A stretch of 64,000 bases of DNA from Nelumbo lutea (Eukaryota; Streptophyta; Magnoliopsida; Proteales; Nelumbonaceae). The stretch covers positions 203,999,813 to 204,063,812 of the forward strand of contig JAKGHH010000001.1 in the NCBI GenBank assembly GCA_022828595.1, in the 5' to 3' direction. Every line of letters begins with the position of its first letter. The first letter of the stretch is position 1. A program made the position numbers and the translations under genes. The notes below the pieces were generated by a model. That model saw only the letters and a list, made by a program, of their open reading frames with translations. It had not been told where the DNA came from and did no database searches. Shown here one piece after another: positions 1 to 11,658 of the stretch.

Positions 1-1
1 C

Positions 2-1414
2 CCAGTCCCAGGGATGAAAGTTAGGACTCGAGTGCCTGTGTCTTCTGTCCGTGAGGTTGGCAAACAGGTGAAAACTACATATGCTAGATCTCACAAGGAA
101 AGCAAAGATGAGGTAACTCTATAACTCTGTGTGTGTGTGTGTGTGTATGTATGTTTGTCAGCACACATTTACATGTATTTGTGTGTATTTCTGAATTTTT
201 GTTGTTTTTTATGTTCATGTGGCTTTGCAGCACTCATGGGATGCTGTCTATAAGCACAAACTAGCTAGTAGAATTCAACGTACTGGTGTTCTTGAGGATG
301 AGAGTAAGCTGACTAGTCAATCAAACCATCTTACTTATTGGAGTGATTCTCAGACACCTGATGAGTCAGCTCCCAGCAGGATATCACCTTGCAGGGTTGG
401 AACACGCCAGTCTTCTTTTCGTGAAGGATCAGGATTTCTTGGCATTCCTGAAGAACTTAAAAATCTTAAGGCTAATGGTATTGATTCACATAATAAAGAC
501 CATAAAAGTCTAAGAGAAATCTTATTCCATCAGAACAGTCAAATAGAATCAGGCTCAGTGAGCCCTACAGTTGAGAAGACTCTCTATGTAGACTCTGTAC
601 ATATTGTGGAGACTTCAAATTCAAAGTCGAGTTCTCCAGATGCTAAGTTGTTGATGAATAGCTCAGGGAAGGATTTTGAAACTCTGGTTGAAGGTTTGGT
701 GGTGGAAGAAAATCTTGCCACTGAGTCTTACACTAAAATTATTAACCACCTGAAGATTCCTGATGATAAAGGCATATTGGAACCTCAGATCTTTAGGGTT
801 GCTGATTCTGATCTCCCTACTTCTGACAGGTCAAATCTTGGAGGGAACATTGATAGAATAGAGGGGTTTAGACAAGATAGTGTTCTTGATCAGGAGAGGT
901 TTGTCTTGTGTCCCAAAGGGCTTATTGATGAAAAATTGGATTTTGACAACCCCCAACCTCTAAAATCAGAGGATAAAGGCGTTTCTTACATAAGCTCTTT
1001 TCGTTCTCCGCTTGCTCCACCTCTACCAAAATCACCATCCGAATCTTGGCTTTCGCGCACCTTGCCTTCCATTCCCTTAAGGAATCCCTCTTCACGGTAC
1101 CAAAGTACACGGTTCAATGTTACGAAGCAGATTCCTGAAACTTCTGTTGATCCAAAGTGGGAAACCATTGTCAAATCTTCAAATGTGAACACTGGCCATT
1201 TATGGTTTTCTGAGGTAATGTGATCTTTTTTTTTTTTATTTTCCTAGTTCGCAATTTCCTTGTTTCTATTTATAATTGTGTACCTGACCCCAAATATTTG
1301 GGATAAGGCTTTGTGAAATTGAATTTAATTGAATTAATATACACCTGTTTTCTTTTGCATCGTGTGACTTGTCAGGAACTAATAACTCCTTTATCCCAGC
1401 AAACTGGAACATAG
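2..1414 (+). CDS. Unrecognised plant protein, last three exons (5' partial)
   Basis: Three exons join in phase 0: 2-112 (open at the window edge), 231-1214 and 1376-1414, ending in TAG. The introns are 113-230, which contains a GT microsatellite, and 215 bp at 1215-1375; both start GT and end AG. The visible part is about 378 residues. It is polar and low in complexity (Ser, Asp, Glu, Lys rich), with no membrane segment or catalytic motif. Near the C-terminus is a conserved-looking block containing LAPPLPKSPSESWL, then DPKWETIVK and GHLWFSE, continuing into the short last exon as ELITPLSQQ. I associate this ending with a family of uncharacterised plant proteins sometimes labelled adhesin-like, but that is from memory. 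The phase agreement and the tidy ending support a live gene. The function is unknown. Confidence 0.82.
129..146. repeat. GT microsatellite in an intron
   Basis: About nine GT units just inside the intron that separates the first two visible exons of the 5'-most gene, about 16 bases after the splice donor. Confidence 0.9.
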
Positions 1415-2227
1415 AACTAGAAAAGCCTTTCCTGAATTCCATGAACCATTTCATTTACTTCATCTTTGAAATTCAGGTTTCAATGGGCTAAAAGGTAACT
1501 AAGAACTTTTCTACACTGATTCAGTGATTCTTTCTTGTAGATGGTTTCTTTTTAATCTTTACTCATGTTATTATAGGTCTTTGAGATTCAGCACTGGAGT
1601 TATCGTTTTGTATCAGAAGTACACATGTAAGCTAATTACTGTATATTCTCTTCTCTTCCATGGAGTTGATCAAAAGTGATGCATCTCAAAATTTAATTTC
1701 ACGTAAAGGTTACCAATTTGTTGAACATCAAATTTGTTGGTGTATTTGGTTTCCTATGGCTACAATGTTGTAAAACGAAGCAACAACCTTTCTGTAATAA
1801 CAAAGTAAGCTGCTTCTTTGCCAATGTATATATGCATTCCACATGTTTATTCTGGAGGAGTGGGTTGAATTCTCCTATCTTATATCTATGTTATTATGGT
1901 GCCTTAATTTTCTTTATTTAAAGGTTAAACCATAGATTTTGGTTGTCTTTGCCTGTATGCATGGTTTCTTTTTTCACTTTTCAAGAGCATCCCAAAGAGG
2001 TGGGGTTCAGTAGGTTATGCTAAAAGTCTAAAAATGTGCACATGCACATTCTTAGATATACACTGGAAAAAATTTCAAACATGGACCAGGCAGGATAAGA
2101 AATAGAATGGCATGGAGTAATGGAATTCCAATTCATCTAAAAATCAGCAAGTGTCCAGATGATATAATAGGCAACAACATTTATATACAGAAGAATTGGC
2201 TCCCTTATCATTAATTACCTATTGGAA
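1415..2227. other. 3' flank and intergenic DNA
   Basis: Sequence after the stop codon of the 5'-most gene. It is T-rich and likely includes that gene's 3' untranslated region. No conserved reading frame or transposon end was recognised. Confidence 0.5.
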
Positions 2228-2375
2228 CTAGGGGCCATTGCTTGGTGCAATGATAAAATCTCAAGGCTGACAGGAATGAGGATGAGGGCTTGAGTCTGAA
2301 AGTTGCCACCTTGTGCAAGAAGTGCCAAAAATTAGGTCTGTATCCAATCCACCTCTCATACAACCCTGGATAGTT
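2228..2375 (+). mobile_element. Degenerate tRNA-derived SINE (Au-like)
   Basis: A box A-like stretch (TTGGTGCAATGATAAA) is followed about 50 bases later by a box B-like stretch (GGGCTTGAGTCT), then by a body with ACCTTGTGCAAGAAGTGCC and ATCCAATCCACCTCTC. This order resembles the plant Au SINE family. A second relative lies on the minus strand near 41985-42125. The ends and target duplication are not clear. Confidence 0.5.
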
Positions 2376-2604
2376 GAGACCAACATTGGGTAATTCCCTT
2401 TCTAACTGATCTTCGTTAAAAAGGCTATTACCGAAGTTGTCAAGGCTACACCTAGGTGATAAAGCATTTTTCTTGTGGTCGCCTTATGCCTAGCCTTTGT
2501 GTTCTCATATTGGGAGTGTAAAAACTTTCGGTGTAGTGTAGCTAAATTATATTGCGTTATATTGATTAAGGTAAAAGGGTGTAAAAGGTCATCATATAAA
2601 TTAA

Positions 2605-2723
2605 GGCTTAGTTTGGAAGAAGTACAAATACAAATATGTACAGTACAAATACAGACAAAATAATATAAAATACAGAGTTTTGCACTGTACAAATTTGCAT
2701 TTGTACTCCTTCCAAACTGAGCC
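2605..2723. mobile_element. Tourist (PIF/Harbinger) MITE, 119 bp
   Basis: The ends are inverted copies of each other: GGCTTAGTTTGGAAG on the left, and the complement of GGCTCAGTTTGGAAGG on the right. TAA flanks it on both sides (2602-2604 and 2724-2726), as expected of PIF/Harbinger target duplications. The interior is AT-rich, built of ACAAATAC-like words, and non-coding. Relatives in this window are at 23585, 37388 and, as a remnant, 12611. Confidence 0.85.
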
Positions 2724-2847
2724 TAATTTTCAATTTACAAATCTGTAAAATGGGTTTGGGGAGAATCACAACAGAAATAATGCATTCATTGTGCTAGGGA
2801 TTTAACTAGTTGTCTTCAGCATGGTATTAATCATAACAAGCTTCTTT

Positions 2848-2883
<36 letters not shown>

Positions 2884-4562
2884 CTTCCCACCTGGGTCAA
2901 CCCCCCTGATTGTTCTTTTTTTCTGCAATTAAAACATGTAAACACACACTTTGTCTCTTGTATATCTTTACTAAATTAAACATGTCACGAGCTTTGCTCC
3001 TTTTTTTTTTAGTTTTTTTTCTCCATTATTTGGTTTATTGTACACACAAGCACATATGTTCTCTTTATATCTCTTTGGACAAACAGAATAAGATTTCCAC
3101 CGTCTAGGTTTATTTTTCAGACTATGTAATGTTGTTTGCATTCTACTTCTAATGTTTAATTTGTTAAATTTAGATCACCTTTAGTGTTTGCTAGTTATTA
3201 GTTGTTACTTCAACTAGGGAAGCAAACTACTCATATAAAAGCTAGAGAAACAAGCTAAATTAACCATGGTTTTCTATATAAAAAATATCTCTTAGATGAC
3301 ACCTATGCAACAATTCTCTCTCCTGTCCTCTATCTTTACCTCAGCACCTTGACAACTACAGCTATTACTTAGTGCTGGTTCTGGCCATCCGGGGCCTAGG
3401 AAGAGGTGGATTGGATATGAACCTAAACCTCTGGCACTAGTCTATTCACAAGTCAAATCATTACGTAATTTAAAAATTTAAACCATTGTGGAATCCTAGT
3501 AAAAAACTTCATAAATGAGAGGTAGAACTTGATTTATTAGGAATCAAAAAGCCAGAAAAAGAACAACTATCCTCTATTTGTTAAACATTGTTCTATGGAA
3601 TGATTATGGTAAGCGTTCCACTCAACGATTTGCAATTTAAATCAACTCATTCATCATTTATTTACACGTAAATTTCCAAAATTGGGCAATCAAAATGAAG
3701 GCATGCATATTTTTTTATCAACTCCTACAACCTGAATAAAAAAGAAAAGAAAGGAAAGGGAAAAAGATAGCTCCTAATGCACCACTGGGAATATGTATGT
3801 CTTTCTTGTACAGTTTGTTGGGATAATAATAATATTAAATATAATAAGCTAGTAAACTGAACTCAGGCATGACCTAATTATTCAGGGTTAGTTTCTTCAA
3901 GCTCTGGCACTTTACTTTCCTGCACCATAATGATGTGGGTACAGTTTACAAGATGATATCAGGATTTCTTATTTTTTATAGAGGGGTAATGATGTGGGTA
4001 CAGTTTACAAGCTCTGGCCTAGGTGTTTCTACACAAGATTCTTCTCACTGACTCCTGTTCTGGCTAGGTGATCAGCTAGACTATCTGTTTTAGGCATCCA
4101 CCTGAGCGAGGCATTTAGGTTCTCAGCCCATGTTCTCTAGCTTCTCTAAGCAAGAACCTGAACATCCAGAATACCTCCTTTCCAGATTTTAGCATTTTGG
4201 AAAAAGGTAAAGTATCATTTTAATGTATTAATTAGCAAAAAGTATACATGGTCCTCTGTACAAAAAAGATTCTGTACATTATAGTATACACATCTTTGGG
4301 ACCCCCAAAAAAGTCTATGCTCAAAAAAGATGAAGAAAATTCCACCCCTCTAAAGCAATTTAAGTTGGAAATCCAGTATTTAAGCATGTCTGTTGACATA
4401 TTGATGACCACCTCCTCAGGGTTTTACTTTGTGTGCAAAAATCCTGCCACTCCTTTGTTTCCAAATAGCACATAAGACTGCAAGAGGCATTGTTGCCCAA
4501 AATTTTCCAGATTGTAATTAGTTAATGACAACTTGTCAATCCCCATATTCATTCCATCCAGT
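2724..4562. other. Intergenic DNA with microsatellite
   Basis: AT-rich non-coding sequence. It holds a CT microsatellite at 2850-2880, a second degenerate SINE-tail-like patch near 3390-3430, and a 25-base direct repeat (starting near 3927 and 3986, beginning TAATGATGTGGG). No gene was seen. Confidence 0.6.
2850..2880. repeat. CT microsatellite
   Basis: About 15 CT units in intergenic DNA. Confidence 0.9.
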
Positions 4563-5030
4563 TTATGAGGTCAGCTTGAAACCTTGAAGAATCAGAGATG
4601 GAAGTTCCACCTTCAAAGAATTACCAAAATCCACTGGCCATGAGAAGTTAAGGAGGATACTGCCATTGCCATCTCTGATAGCACCGCTGAAGCCCAAGGT
4701 ACCATAGGAATTCAACTTTAGTTTGATTGCCTCTGGGGCCCTCCATTCAACCAATCTTTACTGTCTCCTAGCTGAAAATCCTACAACTGCCTGGGGCTCC
4801 ATTGAATTCTTCACAAATCAAAATTGAATAAATGGTTCTCCCCATAATGAGATCAATTAAGGACTGTATCTTTTGTGCCTCACTTCCAACAATTTTAGCA
4901 TTCCTCTTGTTCCATATACTCCACAGAATGGCTGCTTCAGTACATTGCCACAAAAAATCAAGTTGAGTAGAAAACAACTCACTAATATTAACCAAGGCGT
5001 TCTGGAAAGGAGGATTAAGTGGTTCCATAC
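4563..5030 (-). pseudogene. LINE fragment: end of RT region and RNase H domain
   Basis: Read on the minus strand, 5030-4768 encodes the linker typical of plant L1-type LINEs (AAILWSIWNKRNAKI). After a frameshift, 4754-4563 encodes the start of the RNase H-like domain (WRAPEAIKLKLNSYGT, then GAIRDGNGSILLNFS). The first catalytic Asp of RNase H (normally NSDG or NFDG) is Tyr here, and the usual GNPG turn is missing. It is a dead fragment with no clear ends. Confidence 0.72.
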
Positions 5031-5968
5031 CTTAGAAGCAACCTGGCAAGGTTAAAAAAAGGTGACCGATATGCACAAATGAGGGAATAAATGCCAAGTT
5101 ATGCATTATTTGAAGAGCAATGCACAGGTTTAGCTTTTGTATGGCTTACCACAGCACTCTAATTCCTGTCCTTAGGCATAACCTCAGCAAAAGCAAATTG
5201 AATGTTTTGGCATTTGCAGAATGTGATCAATGATGAATATTTCGTCTACAGAGTAAGAGGACTGATGTTTTAAAAGGCACGTAAGGCTTATGCCTTGAAA
5301 ACGCCCCAAGGCTCAACTTGGAGGCTCTTGCCTAAAATTATAACACACAACCTTTGTTGTGATTAATACTTTGTATTCCATGTTTATATGATGAGTGATT
5401 CACCTATACATTTTTCTCATGTAAAAATGTTGTGCAAAACCCAGAAATATAGATTTCAATGGCACCCAAAAGCAAAAGAAAAACAGAGATAAAAAGAAAC
5501 AAGTAAAGAGGATACACAGATTTACGTGGTTCAGCTTATAGCTTACGTTTACGGGTGAAAGAAGAGCAGAAATCCACTATGCAATCTGCAATGGAGAGGA
5601 TGGCAAAGCTGTGTACTTATAATCTCACTCACAGAAAATCATAAACCACTTTTCTCTCACAAAACAAAGACTAAGTATACAAGAGAGAAAACCCTCAAAG
5701 TACATAACTCTTCGTATTCGGTTAAAACCAATAGGCCGGTACAAGTTCTACGCTTCCATCACAAACCACTATGAAATTTTGCCTTTGGGTTTTTTATCAA
5801 ATTAATTCTGAGCCAATTCACAAAGAATTCAAACCACAGACATAACACTTCTGTTGTGACTAATACATTGTATTCCATGTTTATACGGTGAGCGATTCAT
5901 CAATACATTTTTCTCATATAAAACCATAGTCACTTCCTATCATTTTAATTCATGTCTATTCTTGAAAT
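5031..5968. other. Intergenic DNA
   Basis: No gene recognised. It contains a repeated phrase (TTGTGATTAATACTTTGTATTCC near 5355, and a variant near 5853), so part of it is an old local duplication. Confidence 0.5.
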
Positions 5969-6240
5969 CATGGTTTTTAAACCGACCCCGCGACTGAACG
6001 GGGTCCGTTACTGGTTCGACCTGAATGGTCAGTCCATTCTGACAAAAAAATAAAATAAAATAAATTAAAATTTGAAAAATGGTCAAAACTGTTCGAACGG
6101 TTCAAACTATTAACCGGCTGGTTCAGTGGTTTGCTGATCAAAATCAACAGTTTTGGGGAAAAACGAAACCGAATTTTCCCCATCTAGTTCCCGATTTTTC
6201 TGGTCCGACCATCCGGTCTGGTCCATTTTTGAAAACCATG
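5969..6240. mobile_element. hAT-type MITE, 272 bp, perfect 8 bp TSD
   Basis: The ends are CATGGTTTTTAAACC and the inverted GAAAACCATG. The element is flanked by identical 8-base copies of CTTGAAAT (5961-5968 and 6241-6248), the target-duplication length of hAT transposons. The interior has GGTTCAAAC, ACCGGC and GGTCCGACC words shared with the copies at 10502, 21430 and 26032. An open frame crosses it and its right flank but carries no recognisable domain. Confidence 0.85.
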
Positions 6241-6248
6241 CTTGAAAT

Positions 6249-7111
6249 AATGAGATTTGAAGGCTTAAGAGTGGTGAAATTGTATGCTCATAGCCATTCA
6301 ATATTGCATTTGAAGGACAACAAAATACTCAAAATAGCATTTAATTCAAGTAGATCGTTCTCATCTTGTCATTGTAGTGCTAGCTCTTTGACCTCCCATA
6401 CATATATATCCATGAAGGGCTGGTTAGTGACCGATAGGCTCGTTTCAGATTTATCTTTTGCCCTTGATTCTAGTTCCACAGGTATAACCAACGATTATAA
6501 TATCAATATGATAACATACGTCCTTTGCACAAATCACAAATATTTTAAAATTTTTACAATGAAACCTCTCTTCAGGTTTTTGGTGTTGTTGAAACCTCCC
6601 AGAAATTTGGTAATTACAATCATCTTTCCTGAACTTTCTGACAGTAGTAAGGAGACCCTCTGTAAAAATGTCCAAAAAAACCCATGCAGTTTCTTGTGAT
6701 TAAAATGTTTATTTTCCAATTTTTTTCTTCATATCAATCTCTAATTTCTCTTCTGAAATTGATTTATTTTCTAAATTTTTCCTTCATATCAATCACTAAA
6801 AAAGGTAAAATTACAACTTAAACTCGCTTTTTTCCTGTTGTTCATAAAGTTTGTATTGTTCTTGTATGTAGAAATCAACTTCAAAGGTAACCACATGGGT
6901 ATTTTGGACATTTGGGGTCTTATTAGAGGTAGAGGATTTTAAAAGAGGGGTCTACTTGCAACTATGTTATAAAGTCACGGGGAGGTGATTGCAATTACCA
7001 AACTTTAGGGGAGGTTTCAACAACAGTCAGCAACTTTAGGGGAGGTTTCAGCAATTTACCCTTAAAAGGTCTTAAATCTCTTATGAGACCCTTTAATTAT
7101 TATGAAATTAA
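6249..7111. other. Intergenic DNA
   Basis: Non-coding. It contains several short copies of AACTTTAGGGGAGGTTTC-like words (near 7003 and 7029; inverted near 6578), suggesting remnants of another repeat. No gene. Confidence 0.5.
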
Positions 7112-7389
7112 GGTAGTGTTTGATAAATCTGAAATCTGAAAAGCTAAAAAGATATTAAAAGTGTTTGAAATCTGAAAATAGATATAGTTGCTTTTCAACT
7201 TTTTAGAGGCTCCTAAAAAAGAAGGTTGTTTGTGTTGGATCAAACCTTCAGCATCTAAAATTCACTGATTTTACTATTTTACCCCTAGAATAGACTATTT
7301 GGTAATTTTGAGTTCAAATTGCATTATTTCATAAAAAAATTATTACATTCGAAATAAAATAATATTCAAAATCATGAGTAAATTATAAA

Positions 7390-7820
7390 AAAATAAAAAA
7401 TAATTTATTAAAATAAGAATAAATTTGAAAAATACATATCAATTTATAAATTAAAAATAAATTATTAAGAGTTAAAATAATAATGAAAATAGTGATGTAG
7501 GCCATGAAGCAATAAAAAAATTTAATAATTATCAAATTAATATCTCAAAACTATTAAAATATTTAATACGAAGATAATTTATAAAAAACAAAAAATAATT
7601 TATTAAAATAAGGATAAAATTGAGAAATACATATCAATTTATAAATTAAAAATAACTTATTAAGAGTTAAAATAATAATGAAAATAGTAATGAAGACCAC
7701 AAAGTAATAAAAAAGTTTAATAACTATCAAATTAATATATTAAAACTATTAAAATATTTAATAATTAATACAAAATTAAATAATTTATAAAAAGTAAAAA
7801 ATAATTCATTAAATAAGAAC
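7390..7820. repeat. Tandem repeat of about 195 bp, roughly two copies
   Basis: The block beginning near 7411 (AATACATATCAATTTATAAA and following) recurs near 7606, and the start of a third copy appears near 7811. The copies differ by scattered substitutions. It lies inside Tourist-like element A. Confidence 0.75.
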
Positions 7821-7874
7821 AAAATTAGAAAGAACTGCCATTGCTGCTGAGAGTTGCAGTGGCGGTTGTTGGAG

Positions 7875-7879
<5 letters not shown>

Positions 7880-7911
<32 letters not shown>
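7880..7911. repeat. GA microsatellite
   Basis: About 15 GA units inside Tourist-like element A, between two related GC-richer patches. Confidence 0.9.
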
Positions 7912-7913
<2 letters not shown>

Positions 7914-8583
7914 AAAGAATTGCCGCTGCAAAGAGTTGCAGTGGCGGTGGTGGGAAAGAAGAAGAAGAAGAGAGCAGAACTTCCCAGTGGCAAATCTCCT
8001 TTCTCAAACCAAGGGAGGAGTTAAATGATCTAAATTCTTGGCTTATATGAAGGGTATTATGGGTCATTTCAAATTTCTATGGGGGCTCATTGTCTTTTGC
8101 CCATGTCTGAAATGCCTTTAAGTGCATTAAGGTGGTGTTTGATAAATTTGAAATCTGAAATCTGAAAAGTTAAAAAGATATTGTCTAAAATCTGAAAAAG
8201 AAACACGTGCTTTTCTACGTTTTAGAGGCTCTAAATCCGTAAGTTTGTTTGTGTTGGATGAACCATTTACTATCTGGAATTCATTGATTTTACTATTTTC
8301 CCCTAGAACATACTATTTGAAAATGTTGAATTCAATTCACATTATCTCATAAAAAATAATTTTCAACTTCAAAATAATATTGAAACAATATAAATAATAA
8401 ATAATAAATTAAAAATTACTAATTAATAAATGAAACAATTAGAATTAAAAAAATGACTATAAAAATATTAAAATAATTAATAATTAATAAATAATACATG
8501 TAAAATTAATAACAAATAATTAATGTTTAATAAAAAATATTAAAATAATCAATAATTAATAATTAGTAAAAGTAATTCATAAT

Positions 8584-8607
8584 TTATTATTATTATTATT
8601 ATTATTA
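8584..8607. repeat. TTA microsatellite
   Basis: About seven to eight TTA units inside Tourist-like element B. Confidence 0.85.
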
Positions 8608-8667
8608 ACACACACCCTCTTGAGAGAGAGAATTGTTGTTGGTACAACTTGCAACAGTGGTGGTAGG

Positions 8668-8690
8668 GAGAGAGAGAGAGAGAGAGAGAG
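8668..8690. repeat. GA microsatellite
   Basis: About 11 GA units inside Tourist-like element B, in the position that corresponds to the GA tract of element A. Confidence 0.85.
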
Positions 8691-8992
8691 AATGAAGTAG
8701 GGGTAATTTTGACTTTAAGCCATGTTTGAGTGCGTTAAATGATGGGTTTGAGCCTTAAAATTTCAAATCTGAAAAAACTTTTTAGATCATGCTTCAGATG
8801 CAACACCAAATAAGCATTGCATCTGAAAAACAGCTATTTCAAACTTTAGAAGTTTTATCAAATGCCACTTAAAGCACCTAGGGAGACTGTTTTCTATTTA
8901 GATGAAAATCAAATTAAACCCAAATCTAGGTGGCACCTAAAAAACAACATTTTCAGATTTTAGAAATTTAAAAAATGCTATCAAACGCCAGA

Positions 8993-9731
8993 TAAAAAAA
9001 AAAAAGTATTATCTGTATTGATACACAGCAATGCCCATATTTAGGCATCACAGATATGGATATTTTAATCCTTGAATATCATTAGTTTTTTTTCATAGTT
9101 TTCTGTCATACAGCAAAAGATCAACTAGCAGCGGAGAGGAACATCCAAATCATTCATGAGATGTAAAAACTTAATTCGGTAAGGAAACTTCTCAATTCGG
9201 TACACAGAGGAACATCCAAATTATTCTAGAGACGTAGAAGCTTCACCGTTCGGTTTTTCTTGAGGAGCGTTTACTAGAAAGTCTTTGCAGAAATTATTTA
9301 TCTCTAGAACTTGAACAAGAGGAAGAAGTGGAAACCACACCGACACGTACCCAAATTAATCATCCATCAACTGACACTGATGTTCTTATGATTTTCCACG
9401 TCTTGTTTCCGGTAGATTCGGAGTCCCAAAAATGAGGCTGAGCCAACAGTTTGACCATCACAAATATTTATTATGCTTTTTCTGACCATCCAAGTGGCAA
9501 AAGGCCGACCATTATCAAGACCTGATCTGCTACCAGCACATGTGCAGAGGATGCCACGGCCACACATCTCGAATGTTTATGATGTTCATCTATGGCTATG
9601 GCTATGGGGCCATACATGAGATGTATGTACGGCTGTAGCATCCTGTGGGAAGCGGTTTTTTTTTTTTTTTTTTTGTTTTGTATTTTTTTCCAAAGGCCCA
9701 AACCCATAAGCCCTGGTGAAGGTGGGATTGG
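8993..9731. other. Intergenic DNA
   Basis: No gene recognised. It contains an internally repeated phrase (AGAGGAACATCCAAAT near 9135 and 9207). Confidence 0.5.
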
Positions 9732-9739
9732 ATCCCAAG

Positions 9740-10493
9740 TAAGGCTGCAACTTGGGCAGGGTTGTTCCGAACCCAACCCTAACCCAATCCGAAAAAGTTG
9801 GATTGGATTGGATTGGGTTGGGCTGATATTCGGGTTAGGGTTGAAATTCATGAACACGATTTTACTTCGGATTGGGTTAGGGTTGACCTCTTAGCTAACC
9901 CGAACCTGAACAATAGTACATGTCATATATAAATATATGTTATATTAATATATAACATAAATTGATTTGTTTAGATGCATGATATTTGTATAACCCCTAC
10001 CATATAGTATCATGTATTTCTTTTAAGATAATCACTTTACTTTAATCAGAAAGACTAAAACCTTAATAATATTAATTATTTTGTGTATTTTGAAAATTTT
10101 ATTCTTTATCTCCTCTATGTTGTTTGCTGCCCAAGAAAGATCTATCGTAAATCATAACTCATAATAAATTATAGTCATTTCTAACACTTATTTTTCTGAA
10201 TTTTGTAATAAAATAACAAAAAAATAACGTCAACAAACAAATACTAATGAAACATAGGATTAATATATATATATAGTGAAAGTTGAGTTAAGATCTAAAA
10301 TTGAGAAACTCTATGAGGTTTTAAAGGATGGGAAGAAGGTTGGGTTGGGCTCAACCAAACCCAAAGTTGACTTCGGGTTGGGCTGGTTGGGTTGAAGGTC
10401 GGGTTGGGTTAGGGTTAGAGTTGGGGTTTAGAACTTAGGGTTGGGCTAGGGTTAGCCTCAACTCGACCTAACCCGGCCCAACTTGCAGTCCTA
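9740..10493. mobile_element. Non-autonomous hAT element, 754 bp
   Basis: The left end TAAGGCTGCAACTTGGGC is mirrored by the right end (complement of TAGGACTGCAAGTTGGGC). It is flanked by perfect 8-base copies of ATCCCAAG (9732-9739 and 10494-10501). Both flanks of the interior are rich in GGGTTGGG and AACCCTAACCC words in opposite orientation, so a transcript could fold back. The centre is AT-rich and non-coding. A relative is at 37906. Confidence 0.82.
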
Positions 10494-10501
10494 ATCCCAA
10501 G

Positions 10502-10938
10502 CAGTGTTTTCATTTCGTCATTGACTGTCCGGTTAAACCATTTGAATTGTCACCCTTTCATGATTTTGGGTTTGGTTTTATTGAAGGTCGAGACCCGTCA
10601 TTTGATAAAAAACATTGACTTTATCAAAAACCATCTGATTCAAACGAGGTTGACCCATTCGACTTGGTCATTAAGTTGCAGATTGTACATTAGATGTATA
10701 TACAAACTTGGTAAGGCTTGCCTTGTTAATTTTGTAGGTGCAAAAAACCTTTTCTTTTATTTCAAATTGTAATTTTTATTTTTATAAATAAAAAGTAAAA
10801 AATATAAATTAAACACAAAATGACACACACACGTACAGTGTTTTGCTAACCCAACCATTTGACCTGAACAATCCAACTGATAGCCCACTATTTGGTGGTA
10901 AAAACAGTTCAACCTCCAGATCAGTTTATAAAACATTG
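10502..10938. mobile_element. hAT-type MITE, 437 bp, abutting the previous element
   Basis: The ends are CAGTGTTTTC and the inverted AAAACATTG. The left TSD is the same ATCCCAAG octamer (10494-10501) that closes the previous element; the right copy is ATCCCGAG (10939-10946), 7 of 8 matching. The ends and the GGTTAAACC and TTGACC words match the family at 5969, 21430 and 26032. Confidence 0.75.
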
Positions 10939-11132
10939 ATCCCGAGTCACTTTGCTACAACAAGCCACAGCCAGAAACCATACCAACTAATACGGTTGGC
11001 ATCTTGTTGTGGATAGCAGATCCGGAATCAACCATATCATGGCCTGGTTCTTAGAACTCAGTGCTATAGGAAATGTGGTGTGACTGGTGTCTAAAGTGGT
11101 AAAGGGAGTATATCACATAGGTAACCCGTGAT

Positions 11133-11658
11133 CAAGATGTAAACTCGGCTTGACTTGACTCTATAAGGTTGGATTAGGGTTAAGTATATTTGTCTTAGAG
11201 TTGGGTTAGGGTTTTGATTCTTTTACCTGATCTGGGTTTAGGTCAGGTTCAAGTTTTGATTGATCCGCCCGTTAAGTCATGATACCCTGCATACATTTCA
11301 AGTATTCTTGCAATTTTGACTTCTTATAAGTTTATAGGTTTAAAATTTAAAATTTATTTATATGTTGATTTTGATTTCTTTCTTTTTTTTAAATGAAAAA
11401 AATAACACCTTACAATCTATAAAACAATTTCTTTACTTAAATTAATGTATTTTAGGTCTTCAAAATATGTTAAAAAAATATATTTGAAATTATACAGGTC
11501 AAGCCATGTCAGAATCGGGTTAAACCCCCTATAGGTCAGATCAGGTTCGGGAATCATATATTTTTAAGCCGGGTCAAATTAATTTCTAATTGGGATGCTG
11601 GAGGATCGAATTAGGGTTGAAACAAACCTGTGCCGAACCCAACCCGTTGACATCCATA
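11133..11658. mobile_element. Degenerate hAT-like element
   Basis: The left edge CAAGATGTAAACTCGG resembles the complement of the right edge (TATGGATGTCAACGGG). The interior carries GGGTTAGGG and TCGGGTTAAACC words typical of the other hAT MITEs here. No matching target duplication was found, so the ends are tentative. Confidence 0.45.

Larger units (their letters stand above)
8131..8869. mobile_element. Tourist-like element B, 739 bp, nested in A
   Basis: The left end GGTGGTGTTTGATAAA mirrors the right end (complement of AGTGGCATTTGATAAA). TAA lies on both sides (8128-8130 and 8870-8872). Its interior matches that of element A in order: GAAATCTGAAAAG repeats, TTTTAGAGGCTC, GTTTGTGTTGGAT, then AT-rich DNA with TTA and GA microsatellites. 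It is the younger member, inserted in its own relative. Confidence 0.78.
7112..8992. mobile_element. Tourist-like element A, with a relative nested inside
   Basis: The left end GGTAGTGTTTGATAAA mirrors the right end (complement of TCTGGCGTTTGATAGC). TAA flanks both sides (7109-7111 and 8993-8995). The interior is AT-rich, with a roughly 195 bp tandem repeat, a GA microsatellite and a short GC-richer patch (GTTGCAGTGGCGGT repeated). Element B (8131-8869) sits inside it. No transposase is visible. Confidence 0.7.

Noticed and set aside
6079..6699. Open frame of 206 codons on the plus strand
   Set aside because: It starts inside the hAT MITE at 5969 and runs into flanking DNA, with no domain and no splice support.
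9770..10480. GGGTTAGGG and AACCCTAACCC runs resembling interstitial telomere repeats (also near 13870-14040)
   Set aside because: The units are irregular (GGGTT, GGGTTGGG, GATTGG) and lie at the ends of hAT elements in inverted orientation; they are subterminal transposon repeats, not the plant TTTAGGG repeat.
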